Made by a program: the position numbers and the translations under genes | The notes under the pieces: model-generated | Databases searched by the model: none | Told to the model about the DNA's origin: nothing | The model's input: only the letters and a program-made list of their open reading frames with translations | Shown here: positions 30,056 through 37,529 of the stretch, piece by piece | How positions within the stretch are numbered: the stretch's first letter is position 1 | How the letters are laid out: every line of letters starts with the position of its first letter | Source of the DNA: a virus | Strand: one strand, 5' to 3' | Virus record (IMG/VR): IMGVR_UViG_3300005613_000197 | Span: 1-37,529 of that record | Length of the DNA stretch: 37,529 nt

Positions 30056-32533
30056 ATGAAAAAACATATATTATTTCTATTTACTTTACTTCCATTCACT
30101 ATTTTTGCACAAGGGTATGAACAAGGTGAAAAATTGGAAGGTGATGTTGGTGCTGATTCATCTATAACTTATAAAGTAGAGAATACAGCTAATGGAATGG
30201 CGGGATTTAAAGCTAAAACTCCAACTGATAGTACAAGTATATACCAAGATACAGATACCTCTGAATTAAAAAGTTCTACCCCTTTTGTAGTTAGACCCCC
30301 ATTTATCATAGAAAATGGTTTACAAATTACTAGTGGAAATCCTGGATCAGGTAAAGTTTTGACATCTGACGGAGTGGGTAATGTTACTTTTCAATCACCT
30401 ACTGTTGGTACAGGTGGAATTATATTCTATTCTATTACTTATGCTGAAGCAGAAGATAGTGTATCACAAGCTACTTTAGTTAAAGGTGCTTATTACTCTA
30501 TAACGGATAAAAATGTTATAATACAAGCTGTTACTGATACCTCCTTTAGTTTGTACGGGACTTATATTAGATCAGGTACTGAATTTTCTTCTTGTCTTTA
30601 TGATTTTACAAATGATTTTGTATTAGAAGAAACTGCAAATAATAGTGGTACTGTTGGGGCTGATAAACTAGCTTTGGATTATGGTTTGGTGGATACAGAC
30701 CCAAGAACCGTTTATAGATGGTCAGATGCCTCAGTGCTTTCAAATTATGTAAAAAATGCTACTTTTGATATTGGAGGTAGTTCAGGACAAGTATTTTTTA
30801 ATACAATTACCAATGGGGCAGTAGTCACTATATCGGGTGATGGTAACTTTGCAAATAACGATATATCTGGTGAGGTCACTGCAACATTATTGACAGGTGA
30901 TTTTGGCGTAAATACAGTTGATGGCACATCGACCGTAGATATTAGTGGAATGTCTGGAGAAGTATCTGTAGGGCATTTTTTAATGATAAGTGATGCCGAT
31001 TTCACAGGGTACACAGGCACTTCATACGGCATTACTAGCAAAGGTGGAAATATTACAGCAGCAGGTAATACCAATTTAACACATAGCACCGTTCATGCTG
31101 GTTTATTAGATATATCTGGAACAGCAGATTTTAGTGGCGGTACAGTTTTGAGTAACGGTTCTGCTTATTTAAGCGGGAATACAGATGCTTCTGATTCACA
31201 AATTGGTGGAACTGTTATAGGAACTGGTGGGAGTATCGCAAAGGCTAAGCTTTTTGGAGACACAGTTATTATTTCGGGCAATGCTGATGCAACGGGTCTT
31301 AATATGACCGTGTTTTCTGATGCCTTTATAAGCGACAATGCTAATGCTAGCAACACAGGAATGTATGGGGGGAATAGGTTAACAATATCGGGGAATGTTG
31401 ATGCAAGAAGCGTTAGCATGTACACAGGCGCACAAGTAGTGGCAACTGATGATGCTTTTATTGAAGGAACAATTTTTAGGAATGTTTCAGATTGCCTTTT
31501 TGAGGATGATGTAATATTATCACCCGGTGAAATTGAAAACCAATCTACATTAAGATTATCAGGAACAGGAAACTATGGGAATGCACATTGGCACAGGGTG
31601 GAAGTTTATGGAGCGGACAGTGTAACGGCTGTAAATGGACATTTTTACAACCTTCGACTTAGCTTAGACAGTGCAGCTAATGTGCGCGATAGCTATTTTT
31701 CACTTGCGGGCACAGGGGGTCCAGTTCTTTACTATAATAACGAACAACCAAATCAGTATGTTACGACACAAAGGTCAACAAAAACTGAACGTCTTATCAT
31801 GACGGCAGACACGGTTGATTTTATGCTTGATAGTTTATTCCACTGGGTTGGAAACTTTAATTGGCAAGATGGGGTAGTTACTATTAATGCGTTCAAAAAC
31901 TTGGTGGCAGCACCTGTTCACTTTAGAGTATATGCATCATCAGCATCTGATACTATTAAATTAAATGAGCTTAGTGCCTCCGCTGATATTATTTTGCCAT
32001 TTGGGGTTAGTGAAGTGATCGCAAGTAGTGGTCAATATATAGATTTTGAGCATAAGAATGGTAAAGTGTATGTTGTAAGAGGTACCAGTAATGCTATTTT
32101 TACAGGTTTTATTGGAGGAGAGATGGGGTTTGGGGACTCTTTATCTACCCAGGCACTAACTCAAAATGTATGGAAGGTAGTTACTAATGGAAATAATGAC
32201 CTATGGGCAAGTTCAGCAGTAGATTTAAACGATGTAACATATAGTAATGATAGCTTGATCATTGGGGTTTCGGGTTACTATAGTATTAACGCTCAATTAT
32301 CTGTTGATGGTTCTAGTAGTAGTATAATCAGGTTAGGTGTTTACCTTAATGGTTCTTTAGCTTGTACTTGTACTGGGTATCAGGAGTTATTTAATAATCG
32401 TATAATTCAACTTGGCTATATAGATATTGACTACCTTAATAAAGGTGACGTATTGCAAGTAGTTGTAATGAATACGGCAAACGATGATGATCTTAGTGCT
32501 GTTGGAGGTAAAATAACAGTTGTAAAACAATAG
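30056..32533 (+). CDS. Large secreted-type fiber/adhesin protein (825 aa)
   Basis: Signal peptide MKKHILFLFTLLPFTIFAQ, predicted cleavage after Gln19. Next, GIIFYSITYAEAEDSVSQAT suggests a fiber-shaft start. From about 250 to 480 it is a right-handed beta-helix-like repeat region rich in 'isGnadasg...' units (LTISGNVDARSVSM, AFISDNANASNTGM). The C-terminal 130 residues (TQALTQNVWKVVTNGNN, GYYSINAQLSVDGSSS, RLGVYLNGSLACTC, YLNKGDVLQVVVMN) match a C1q/TNF-like jelly-roll head. The helix coding region (about 30880-31720) looks richer in G+C than its flanks, hinting at exchange. Likely host-binding. Confidence 0.7.
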   Translation: MKKHILFLFTLLPFTIFAQGYEQGEKLEGDVGADSSITYKVENTANGMAGFKAKTPTDSTSIYQDTDTSELKSSTPFVVRPPFIIENGLQITSGNPGSGKVLTSDGVGNVTFQSPTVGTGGIIFYSITYAEAEDSVSQATLVKGAYYSITDKNVIIQAVTDTSFSLYGTYIRSGTEFSSCLYDFTNDFVLEETANNSGTVGADKLALDYGLVDTDPRTVYRWSDASVLSNYVKNATFDIGGSSGQVFFNTITNGAVVTISGDGNFANNDISGEVTATLLTGDFGVNTVDGTSTVDISGMSGEVSVGHFLMISDADFTGYTGTSYGITSKGGNITAAGNTNLTHSTVHAGLLDISGTADFSGGTVLSNGSAYLSGNTDASDSQIGGTVIGTGGSIAKAKLFGDTVIISGNADATGLNMTVFSDAFISDNANASNTGMYGGNRLTISGNVDARSVSMYTGAQVVATDDAFIEGTIFRNVSDCLFEDDVILSPGEIENQSTLRLSGTGNYGNAHWHRVEVYGADSVTAVNGHFYNLRLSLDSAANVRDSYFSLAGTGGPVLYYNNEQPNQYVTTQRSTKTERLIMTADTVDFMLDSLFHWVGNFNWQDGVVTINAFKNLVAAPVHFRVYASSASDTIKLNELSASADIILPFGVSEVIASSGQYIDFEHKNGKVYVVRGTSNAIFTGFIGGEMGFGDSLSTQALTQNVWKVVTNGNNDLWASSAVDLNDVTYSNDSLIIGVSGYYSINAQLSVDGSSSSIIRLGVYLNGSLACTCTGYQELFNNRIIQLGYIDIDYLNKGDVLQVVVMNTANDDDLSAVGGKITVVKQ

Positions 32534-32536
32534 AAT

Positions 32537-32827
32537 ATGGAAAATAAAATAGATTTTTTAGAAGAAGAAAGTGGGGTAAAGAGTAGTACAAGAAAGAAAT
32601 CATGGTATCTTCTTTGGTTCTTTTTCTTTTTTAATACTATATTGTTAGGTTATATTGGTATGATAAAGTATAATAACCCAGCAGACAGCATATTAGATTT
32701 ATCCACTTTTGCACTTACTAGTAATATGATACTTCTTACAGGAGCTTTTACACCACAGTACCTACATAAGAGACAGGAGGTAACTAAGTATTTAGAGTCA
32801 ATGAAAGAAAATAAATCAAAACCATGA
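32537..32827 (+). CDS. Two-helix membrane protein, holin candidate (96 aa)
   Basis: Charged N-terminus, then two hydrophobic segments: WYLLWFFFFFNTILLGYIGM (about 23-42) and STFALTSNMILLTGAFT (about 57-73), and a basic tail (HKRQEVTKYLESMKENK). Size and topology fit a small holin or holin-like protein. It begins a run of four membrane genes, overlapping the next by 4 bp. Holin role is inferred from topology and neighbours only. Confidence 0.55.
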   Translation: MENKIDFLEEESGVKSSTRKKSWYLLWFFFFFNTILLGYIGMIKYNNPADSILDLSTFALTSNMILLTGAFTPQYLHKRQEVTKYLESMKENKSKP

Positions 32828-33417
32828 CAGAATTATTTGTAGGGGCTTTTGTAGCAATAACAGTGGCTTTAACAGGTTTAGTTAGTCATAATTTTAGTTT
32901 TTTCAGGGAGAAGTTAAGTGTGTGGATCCCATTTTTAAAATATAAAGTAGATTTTGAAAAAGTAGTATCTGCAAAAATTCATATGGATGTACTTACAAAA
33001 TCTCTTCAAAATAGACCAACTATAAAAAGGGCTTACTTAGTTGTTATAACAAATGGAGGCAGCATTGTAAAACCCGAAGGAAATCTATATGGGACTATTA
33101 TACACCCAACTGAACTTACTCACACTTTTGATAAACAAGCTATAAACAGTGAATTTATGCAAATGGTTCAAAATGTTTATACTAATGATTATACTGAAGC
33201 AACTGTTGATGATTTAAAGGAACATGGTTTATTAGGTACAATGTTAATGGCATTAAATCTTTATAAGACACATTGGTATTCTGTAAAAGCTATTACATCT
33301 GAAACTTCTTTTTCTTATGTTTTTTTAGCAGTTGATACAGAAAAAGGACAAGAACTTTCTTTTGATGATAACGATGATATAAGGCAAGTTGTTAATGTAG
33401 TTCAAAAATTACTGTAA
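32824..33417 (+). CDS. Membrane-anchored GAF-like protein (197 aa)
   Basis: N-terminal hydrophobic helix (ELFVGAFVAITVALTGLV), then a soluble domain with RPTIKRAYLVVITNGGSIVK and YGTIIHPTELTHTF. From memory, phage proteins next to holins show 'aDRa.ii.fHNGg.....y..i..E', and this is a diverged member of that kind; a GAF-like fold is possible. No catalytic residues of an endolysin are seen. The stop overlaps the next start (TAATGA). Confidence 0.5.
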   Translation: MTELFVGAFVAITVALTGLVSHNFSFFREKLSVWIPFLKYKVDFEKVVSAKIHMDVLTKSLQNRPTIKRAYLVVITNGGSIVKPEGNLYGTIIHPTELTHTFDKQAINSEFMQMVQNVYTNDYTEATVDDLKEHGLLGTMLMALNLYKTHWYSVKAITSETSFSYVFLAVDTEKGQELSFDDNDDIRQVVNVVQKLL

Positions 33418-33818
33418 TGAAACCACAAGATGTAAAAGATAAAATCATTGTTATAACACAAGAGGATTGGTTTAAAAAGGGTTTATTTATACTATCCATA
33501 CTACTAATTTTTACTGTTATTGGTGTAGTAAGTTTTAATATATATGAAAATAAAAAAACTAAAAAGAGAAAAGAAAGTCTTGAAAAAGTAGAGATAACTT
33601 TACAAAAACTTAATATACTAAAAAGCTTATCTGATACTATAAATGTAGACTTAGATTCCTCTAAAAAACATATTAAGGTTCTCTTGACAGATTATAAAAA
33701 TTTAATAACAACCAACCATTATGAAAACGATTCTAACCTTACTTATATTAACAATGTCCATATCGATACTTTACTGTCAAGACTCCCAGAATTTAGTGGA
33801 GAAGTTGACAGCATATAA
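33417..33818 (+). CDS. Single-pass membrane coiled-coil protein, i-spanin-like (133 aa)
   Basis: Short N-terminus, a membrane helix GLFILSILLIFTVIGVVSFN (about 22-41), a basic stretch (YENKKTKKRKESLEKVE), then a coiled-coil-like tail. That is the i-spanin (Rz) layout. The last 98 bp overlap the next gene in another frame, as in Rz/Rz1 pairs. Assignment is structural inference. Confidence 0.55.
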   Translation: MKPQDVKDKIIVITQEDWFKKGLFILSILLIFTVIGVVSFNIYENKKTKKRKESLEKVEITLQKLNILKSLSDTINVDLDSSKKHIKVLLTDYKNLITTNHYENDSNLTYINNVHIDTLLSRLPEFSGEVDSI

Positions 33819-34179
33819 GTACACAATTAAAGGTAAGCCTTATGTTATGTTTGAGCCTGAGGATTATAGGGAGTTAGTAAAAATAGGAAGAAAATTAGAA
33901 ATAAGTGAGTTAATAGTAGATTCTTTATCTGTTTCATACAAAAAATTAGAAAATGAAATAACTGTTTATATAATGCAGGTAGAAGATTTTCAACGTGTTA
34001 CAGATCAAATGCACACTGAAATAATTGATTTAAAGCGCAATTTCAAAGATTACACTGAAAGGACAGAAAAGCAACTTGCTAGACAATTTAAAGTTTCTAA
34101 GTTTTGGAGAACTTCAGCTTTAGTAACCGTTGGAATTTTAGTAATAGAAACAATTGTATTAATCGCAATAATTAAGTAA
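33721..34179 (+). CDS. Signal-peptide plus C-terminal TM protein, spanin-like (152 aa)
   Basis: N-terminal signal MKTILTLLILTMSISILYCQ with Cys at 19, then helical coiled coil (LSVSYKKLENEITVYIMQ, VTDQMHTEIIDLKRNFKDY), then a C-terminal membrane helix TSALVTVGILVIETIVLIAI. A lipoprotein-type N-terminus with a C-terminal TM is the unimolecular spanin layout (as in phage T1 gp11). The Tyr before Cys is not ideal for a lipobox, so anchoring by lipid is uncertain. It starts inside the previous gene by 98 bp. Confidence 0.55.
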   Translation: MKTILTLLILTMSISILYCQDSQNLVEKLTAYKYTIKGKPYVMFEPEDYRELVKIGRKLEISELIVDSLSVSYKKLENEITVYIMQVEDFQRVTDQMHTEIIDLKRNFKDYTERTEKQLARQFKVSKFWRTSALVTVGILVIETIVLIAIIK

Positions 34180-34748
34180 TGAAACCAAATCTAAGTTATC
34201 AAGTATTTCCATCTTATGATAGTAGAGTTTTAATTATTGCAGATACCTCTACATGGGCACATCTAATTGAAGAGCCAACATACATAGATATAACTTTACC
34301 AGGGTCTAAAACAGCTAAAACTTTACCCTATCAAAAAGAAAAGGTAAATGTATTTAACTCCTCTAATTTAGGTTATGGATGTGAAGCTTTATGTGAGGAT
34401 GACTTAATATCTTTACCTGATGGTATTTATTGCTTAAAAGTTTATGTTTGTGAAGGTAATAAATTCTTTTTAGAAAATCATTACCTACGAACAGTAAATT
34501 TGGAGCTTAAATTAAACAAGTTATTAGTTGATGTGGGATTGGGGTGTAATCCTAATACTAACTGTGTTAATCAAATTATAGAAGCTGAAATGTTATTGAA
34601 AGGAGCAAAAGCTGATATTTTATTTGGTAATTTACAGGATGCTGGTAAAAAATATGAGCAAGCATTTGAAATAGTGGAAGATTTAGAAAATTGTGATTGC
34701 AGTAAAATAAAAGGAAATAATAATGGATACTCTTCAACAATTTACTAA
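34179..34748 (+). CDS. Hypothetical virion-region protein (189 aa)
   Basis: MKPNLSYQVFPSYDSRVLII, then a jelly-roll-like first half (EPTYIDITLPGSKTAKTL, LPDGIYCLKVYVCEGNKFF) and a helical Cys-rich second half (GLGCNPNTNCVNQIIEAEML, GNLQDAGKKYEQAFEI). Start overlaps the previous stop by 1 nt. I do not recognise the family; likely part of the tail or baseplate. Confidence 0.6.
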   Translation: MKPNLSYQVFPSYDSRVLIIADTSTWAHLIEEPTYIDITLPGSKTAKTLPYQKEKVNVFNSSNLGYGCEALCEDDLISLPDGIYCLKVYVCEGNKFFLENHYLRTVNLELKLNKLLVDVGLGCNPNTNCVNQIIEAEMLLKGAKADILFGNLQDAGKKYEQAFEIVEDLENCDCSKIKGNNNGYSSTIY

Positions 34749-34971
34749 TTCCGAGTCAACTACAAGAAAAGCAGTGGATAAATGGCTTTCAGATAATTCA
34801 ACTAAAATTTTGCATAGGTATATGTTTGATAAACCATATTATCCTAATTTAACAAAGTATGTAATAATTGATGCTATGAGATTTATGTTGTGTGCTGATA
34901 TGGATTGTGATTTTTCTTTATGTGAGAGTACCTTAGAAAAAATAACAAAATACGCTAGTAATGGGTTGTAA
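34723..34971 (+). CDS. Hypothetical protein (82 aa)
   Basis: MDTLQQFTNSESTTRKAVDK, helical, then YPNLTKYVIIDAMRFMLCAD followed by CDFSLCESTLEKI. It overlaps both neighbours (26 and 11 bp), so it belongs to the virion operon. No recognised domain. Confidence 0.6.
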   Translation: MDTLQQFTNSESTTRKAVDKWLSDNSTKILHRYMFDKPYYPNLTKYVIIDAMRFMLCADMDCDFSLCESTLEKITKYASNGL

Positions 34972-35389
34972 TAATTATAAATATAGTAATTCATGTGGGC
35001 AAACTTTATTTGCACCATGTGTTTTTGTTGAGCAGGATTTTCCAGAAATATCAAGCTTATCCAATGAAACTTGTAAGGATTTAGATTCTGTTATATCAGA
35101 CCTTTATACCCTTGTAAACGCATCTTATGTTGATATGAGTTTATATGACAAAGGTTGCCTAGATTATTCACCAATAGCAGATGCAGATATAAAACCAGTT
35201 GATGTACTTAATAAATTAACAACTGAATTATGTGCTTTAAAGACCGTTGTAGATGGTATTGACAACGTAGACATAGCTGACTTAGACTATAGTTGTTTAG
35301 GACCTTTAGACCCATGCGGAGAACCTATTTCAGTAACGAATTTAACAGACCTCATCCAATTAATGATAAATAAAATTTGTGCATTATGA
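34961..35389 (+). CDS. Cys-rich appendage protein (142 aa)
   Basis: N-terminus MGCNNYKYSNSCGQTLFAPC, with four more Cys later; a helical segment (CKDLDSVISDLYTLVNASYV) and a C-terminal LTDLIQLMINKICAL. The layout (Cys-rich head then a 'sl..vl..l...ic.l' helix) is shared with the next two large genes, suggesting a common virion-attachment module. Overlaps the next gene by 13 bp. Confidence 0.6.
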   Translation: MGCNNYKYSNSCGQTLFAPCVFVEQDFPEISSLSNETCKDLDSVISDLYTLVNASYVDMSLYDKGCLDYSPIADADIKPVDVLNKLTTELCALKTVVDGIDNVDIADLDYSCLGPLDPCGEPISVTNLTDLIQLMINKICAL

Positions 35390-36249
35390 GTTGTAAGAAT
35401 TGTGAAGAAGTAGTTATAGCTGGGTGTGAGGAAACATTATGTGACGGTTCAATTAGTTTACCATGTGATGAAATTATTGGAGCGCAATGTGTGAAAGTTA
35501 CTAGTGCATATACTAATATAGGAAGTTCAGCTTGTGATAATCTAACAGATGTATTAACTGATATAGACAGTAAAATCAATGTAGATGTCTTTCTTGAATC
35601 TGCTGCATTAGATGGTTCAACTTTAACACTTACCCTTAATGATGCTACTGAAATTGATGTTGATCTATCTACACTAACTCCGTCTACATTTTGGGATAGA
35701 AATTCAGGAAGTGGTTTTATATTTCCAAGTACCCTTACCGACAAAGTTGGTATCGGCACTAATATACCTCAACATTTTCTTGATGTTAATGGTACTTTTG
35801 GAAACAATACTACCCCCACTTTAAATGAACAGATTGAAATAGTAAATGATGAATATACATTAACATCTTTATCAGGTGTATCAGCACCTCTTACAGCTGA
35901 TATGGCTATACTAAGATATGGTACAGCAGCTACACAACAATCCATAGTTTATGCCTCTAAAAATTTAGCAGCAATAGTATTTGATGATACTAGTGCTGTT
36001 TCAACTTTTGGGGTAAACTCTGGAATTGCTTCAGCTAAAGTTAGTAGTACAGCCACAGCGTATGGTTCTTCTATAACTACTGCTATTGATACTAAACTAG
36101 AAGTAACCGATGGTATTGATATGACTACCCTTAGAGTTACCAAAGATAATTTAATTATAGATAGTAATAATGGGTGGAGTGGTACATTCACAAATGGAGA
36201 TGGTGATACAGTAACAGTAACTAAAGGAATAATAACCAACGTAGTATAA
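35377..36249 (+). CDS. Fiber-like protein with Cys-rich head (290 aa)
   Basis: N-terminus MSCKNCEEVVIAGCEETLCD, then VKVTSAYTNIGSSACDNLTD and a helix (VLTDIDSKI). The rest is beta-rich, ordered DGSTLTLTLNDATEIDVDLS, SGSGFIFPSTLTDKVGIGTN, IPQHFLDVNGTFGNN. The segment 'dkVGIGTniPqh.LdVnG' is the signature repeat of fiber and spike proteins. Ends DGDTVTVTKGIITNVV. Most likely a tail or baseplate fiber. Confidence 0.7.
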   Translation: MCIMSCKNCEEVVIAGCEETLCDGSISLPCDEIIGAQCVKVTSAYTNIGSSACDNLTDVLTDIDSKINVDVFLESAALDGSTLTLTLNDATEIDVDLSTLTPSTFWDRNSGSGFIFPSTLTDKVGIGTNIPQHFLDVNGTFGNNTTPTLNEQIEIVNDEYTLTSLSGVSAPLTADMAILRYGTAATQQSIVYASKNLAAIVFDDTSAVSTFGVNSGIASAKVSSTATAYGSSITTAIDTKLEVTDGIDMTTLRVTKDNLIIDSNNGWSGTFTNGDGDTVTVTKGIITNVV

Positions 36250-36250
36250 T

Positions 36251-36397
36251 ATGAAATTTGAAATTGACCAACAAACAATTAATGATATTAAGGTTATAAT
36301 ACTTAATGCCAAACAAGAGGCAGCAACAACACAGCAGGTAATAACTTTACTTAATAAATTACAGAACCTACCCAAAATAGAACAGGATGAGTTGTAA
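36251..36397 (+). CDS. Small helical protein (48 aa)
   Basis: ATG 36251 opens MKFEIDQQTINDIKVIILNA, then KQEAATTQQVITLLNKLQNL and PKIEQDEL before TAA 36395-36397. It starts 1 nt after the previous gene and overlaps the next by 11 bp, leaving no gap, so it is probably real. One long amphipathic helix; may be a small chaperone or coiled-coil partner of the fiber. Confidence 0.6.
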   Translation: MKFEIDQQTINDIKVIILNAKQEAATTQQVITLLNKLQNLPKIEQDEL

Positions 36398-37220
36398 TAA
36401 ATGTGAAACTAGTTCTACTGGTTGTAATTGTGGGAGCTTAGGTTGTCCATCAATTGTATCTGATAAATGTGTTACAATATCTAAATCTTTAGATGTCTGT
36501 GGTGTAAAAACTATACCAGCAGGTACATCATTAGATACAACATTGAAAGATACTTTAGCTAAGTTATGTGAGCTTATTGATGATGCATCAGGATCTACTG
36601 GACCAACAGGAGCTACTGGAGCTACTGGGGCTACAGGTGCAGCAGGAGCAGATGGTGCTGATGGTAAGGGAATAAGTAGCATAGTGGATAATGGTAATGG
36701 TACAATGACAATTACCTACACTGATGCTTCCACTGATATAGTTCCATTTATAGATACTAACAAATATTATCTATTATTTAATAAGGTTGATGTTGATCAA
36801 AATACAACTACAACCCCGACAGCTTTAAAAACATATACATTACCCTCTTCAACACTATCTAATAATGGGGATTATATAAAAATAACAGCAAATTATTGGA
36901 CACCCTCAAGTTCTACTTCTTATAGTGTTTCAGGTTCTATAACAATTGGAGGAGTTACACTTATAACAGCAGTTTGGAGTAGTGCTTCATCTTTAAGTGC
37001 AGTATGGGAAATATATGTAACTAGAATATCAGCAAATAGTATAAGTTACTACACAAAATCTGTATTTCCAAATGGTAATATAGACACATCACCTGTAAAC
37101 ACAGCAACCCTTAATTTGAATTTAGATCAAGATATTATATCTTATGGTAACTTAGCAGTTGTTGCATCAGGAACAGCAATTAATAGCGGAGTACTTAGAG
37201 TAGAACATTTTAAACAATAG
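36387..37220 (+). CDS. Collagen-like fiber protein (277 aa)
   Basis: Cys-rich start MSCNKCETSSTGCNCGS, then VTISKSLDVCGVKTIPAGTS and a helix (DTTLKDTLAKLCELID). Next a collagen-like Gly-X-Y stretch (GPTGATGATGATGAAGADGA, about residues 71-92) ending GKGISSI. The C-terminal 170 residues are beta-rich with regular strands (YSVSGSITIGGVTLIT), a receptor-binding-type head. Collagen-like linkers are typical of trimeric phage fibers. Confidence 0.75.
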   Translation: MSCNKCETSSTGCNCGSLGCPSIVSDKCVTISKSLDVCGVKTIPAGTSLDTTLKDTLAKLCELIDDASGSTGPTGATGATGATGAAGADGADGKGISSIVDNGNGTMTITYTDASTDIVPFIDTNKYYLLFNKVDVDQNTTTTPTALKTYTLPSSTLSNNGDYIKITANYWTPSSSTSYSVSGSITIGGVTLITAVWSSASSLSAVWEIYVTRISANSISYYTKSVFPNGNIDTSPVNTATLNLNLDQDIISYGNLAVVASGTAINSGVLRVEHFKQ

Positions 37221-37223
37221 AAA

Positions 37224-37529
37224 ATGCCAACAAAAAGTAATATAAATTATATAGATATAGATGACACTGGAGGTAACTATGTATTAAATAATAGTTATAC
37301 CCCAGGGGTAAATAAATATATTATTAGAATTGCTTCAGGGGATACTGGAACATTAACAGGTAATGTAACTATTACATCTACTAATTTAGAAGATGGTGTT
37401 TATTATTATCTACAATTTGAAGATGTTTTCACAAAAGGAGCTAATAATTTTACTGTATTTGGTAATTCATTAACTCAATTACAACTAACAAATAAGTCTA
37501 ATATACAGGCTTATGACAACGGTTCTTCT
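37224..37529 (+). CDS. Beta-rich appendage protein, 3' end beyond window
   Basis: ATG 37224 begins MPTKSNINYIDIDDTGGNYV and the frame stays open for 102 codons to the window end. Polar and beta-rich, rich in Thr/Asn, with strands such as NKYIIRIASGDTGTLTGNVT. Similar in composition to the preceding fiber proteins, so likely another fiber or appendage part. C-terminus not seen. Confidence 0.65.
   Translation, partial: MPTKSNINYIDIDDTGGNYVLNNSYTPGVNKYIIRIASGDTGTLTGNVTITSTNLEDGVYYYLQFEDVFTKGANNFTVFGNSLTQLQLTNKSNIQAYDNGSS

Noticed and set aside
31165-31425. Minus-strand hydrophobic frame in the fiber gene
   Set aside because: Antisense shadow of the beta-helix repeat region; hydrophobicity is a by-product of the sense codons.

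Overview
The window is part of a double-stranded DNA tailed-phage genome, most likely a lytic phage of a Bacteroidota host (flavobacterial in flavour). Evidence: AT-rich sequence; a full virion gene set (terminase large subunit, portal, scaffold-like protein, major capsid protein, tail/fiber proteins); promoters of the Bacteroidota form TTG-N19/21-TAnnTTTG; and A-rich leaders instead of Shine-Dalgarno sites. No integrase, lysogeny repressor or attachment site was seen.

Layout. (1) 1-4625: leftward block of small accessory/early genes, each or in pairs with its own promoter. It contains a complete type I hammerhead ribozyme (about 972-1031, minus strand), a large inverted repeat, and a perfect 123-bp tandem duplication that has built a chimeric minigene. 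(2) 4626-5974: rightward block of four small genes in three near-identical promoter cassettes with palindromic operator-like cores and copied terminators. (3) 5975-6569: convergent noncoding spacer with three iteron-like repeats, G-runs and a leftward terminator. (4) 6570-15049: leftward operon for recombination, nucleic-acid metabolism and protein folding: RecA, PhoH-like ATPase, GIY-YIG-like nuclease, DEDD 3'-5' exonuclease, GroES, GroEL, then small genes, a tRNA-like element and one frameshifted gene. (5) 15050-15302: divergent promoter region with a strong G-quadruplex motif in the rightward leader. (6) 15303-37529: rightward morphogenesis operon: regulator-like winged helix, small genes, TerL, portal, scaffold-like protein, MCP, connector-like proteins, a large virion protein, two secreted-type paralogues (one a large beta-helical fiber-like protein), a four-gene membrane cluster resembling a lysis cassette, and a series of Cys-rich fiber-like proteins, the last cut by the window end.

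How it works together. A promoter class with the form TTG-N19/20-TATAnTTGCA occurs before the rightward operon, the portal gene and the scaffold/MCP genes, and also inside the leftward operon ahead of the segment that leads to groES-groEL. This suggests that the phage makes its own chaperonin on the same schedule as its capsid proteins. RecA, PhoH and the nucleases form a replication/recombination module. Functions of most genes under 150 aa are unknown; they are described only by what can be seen.
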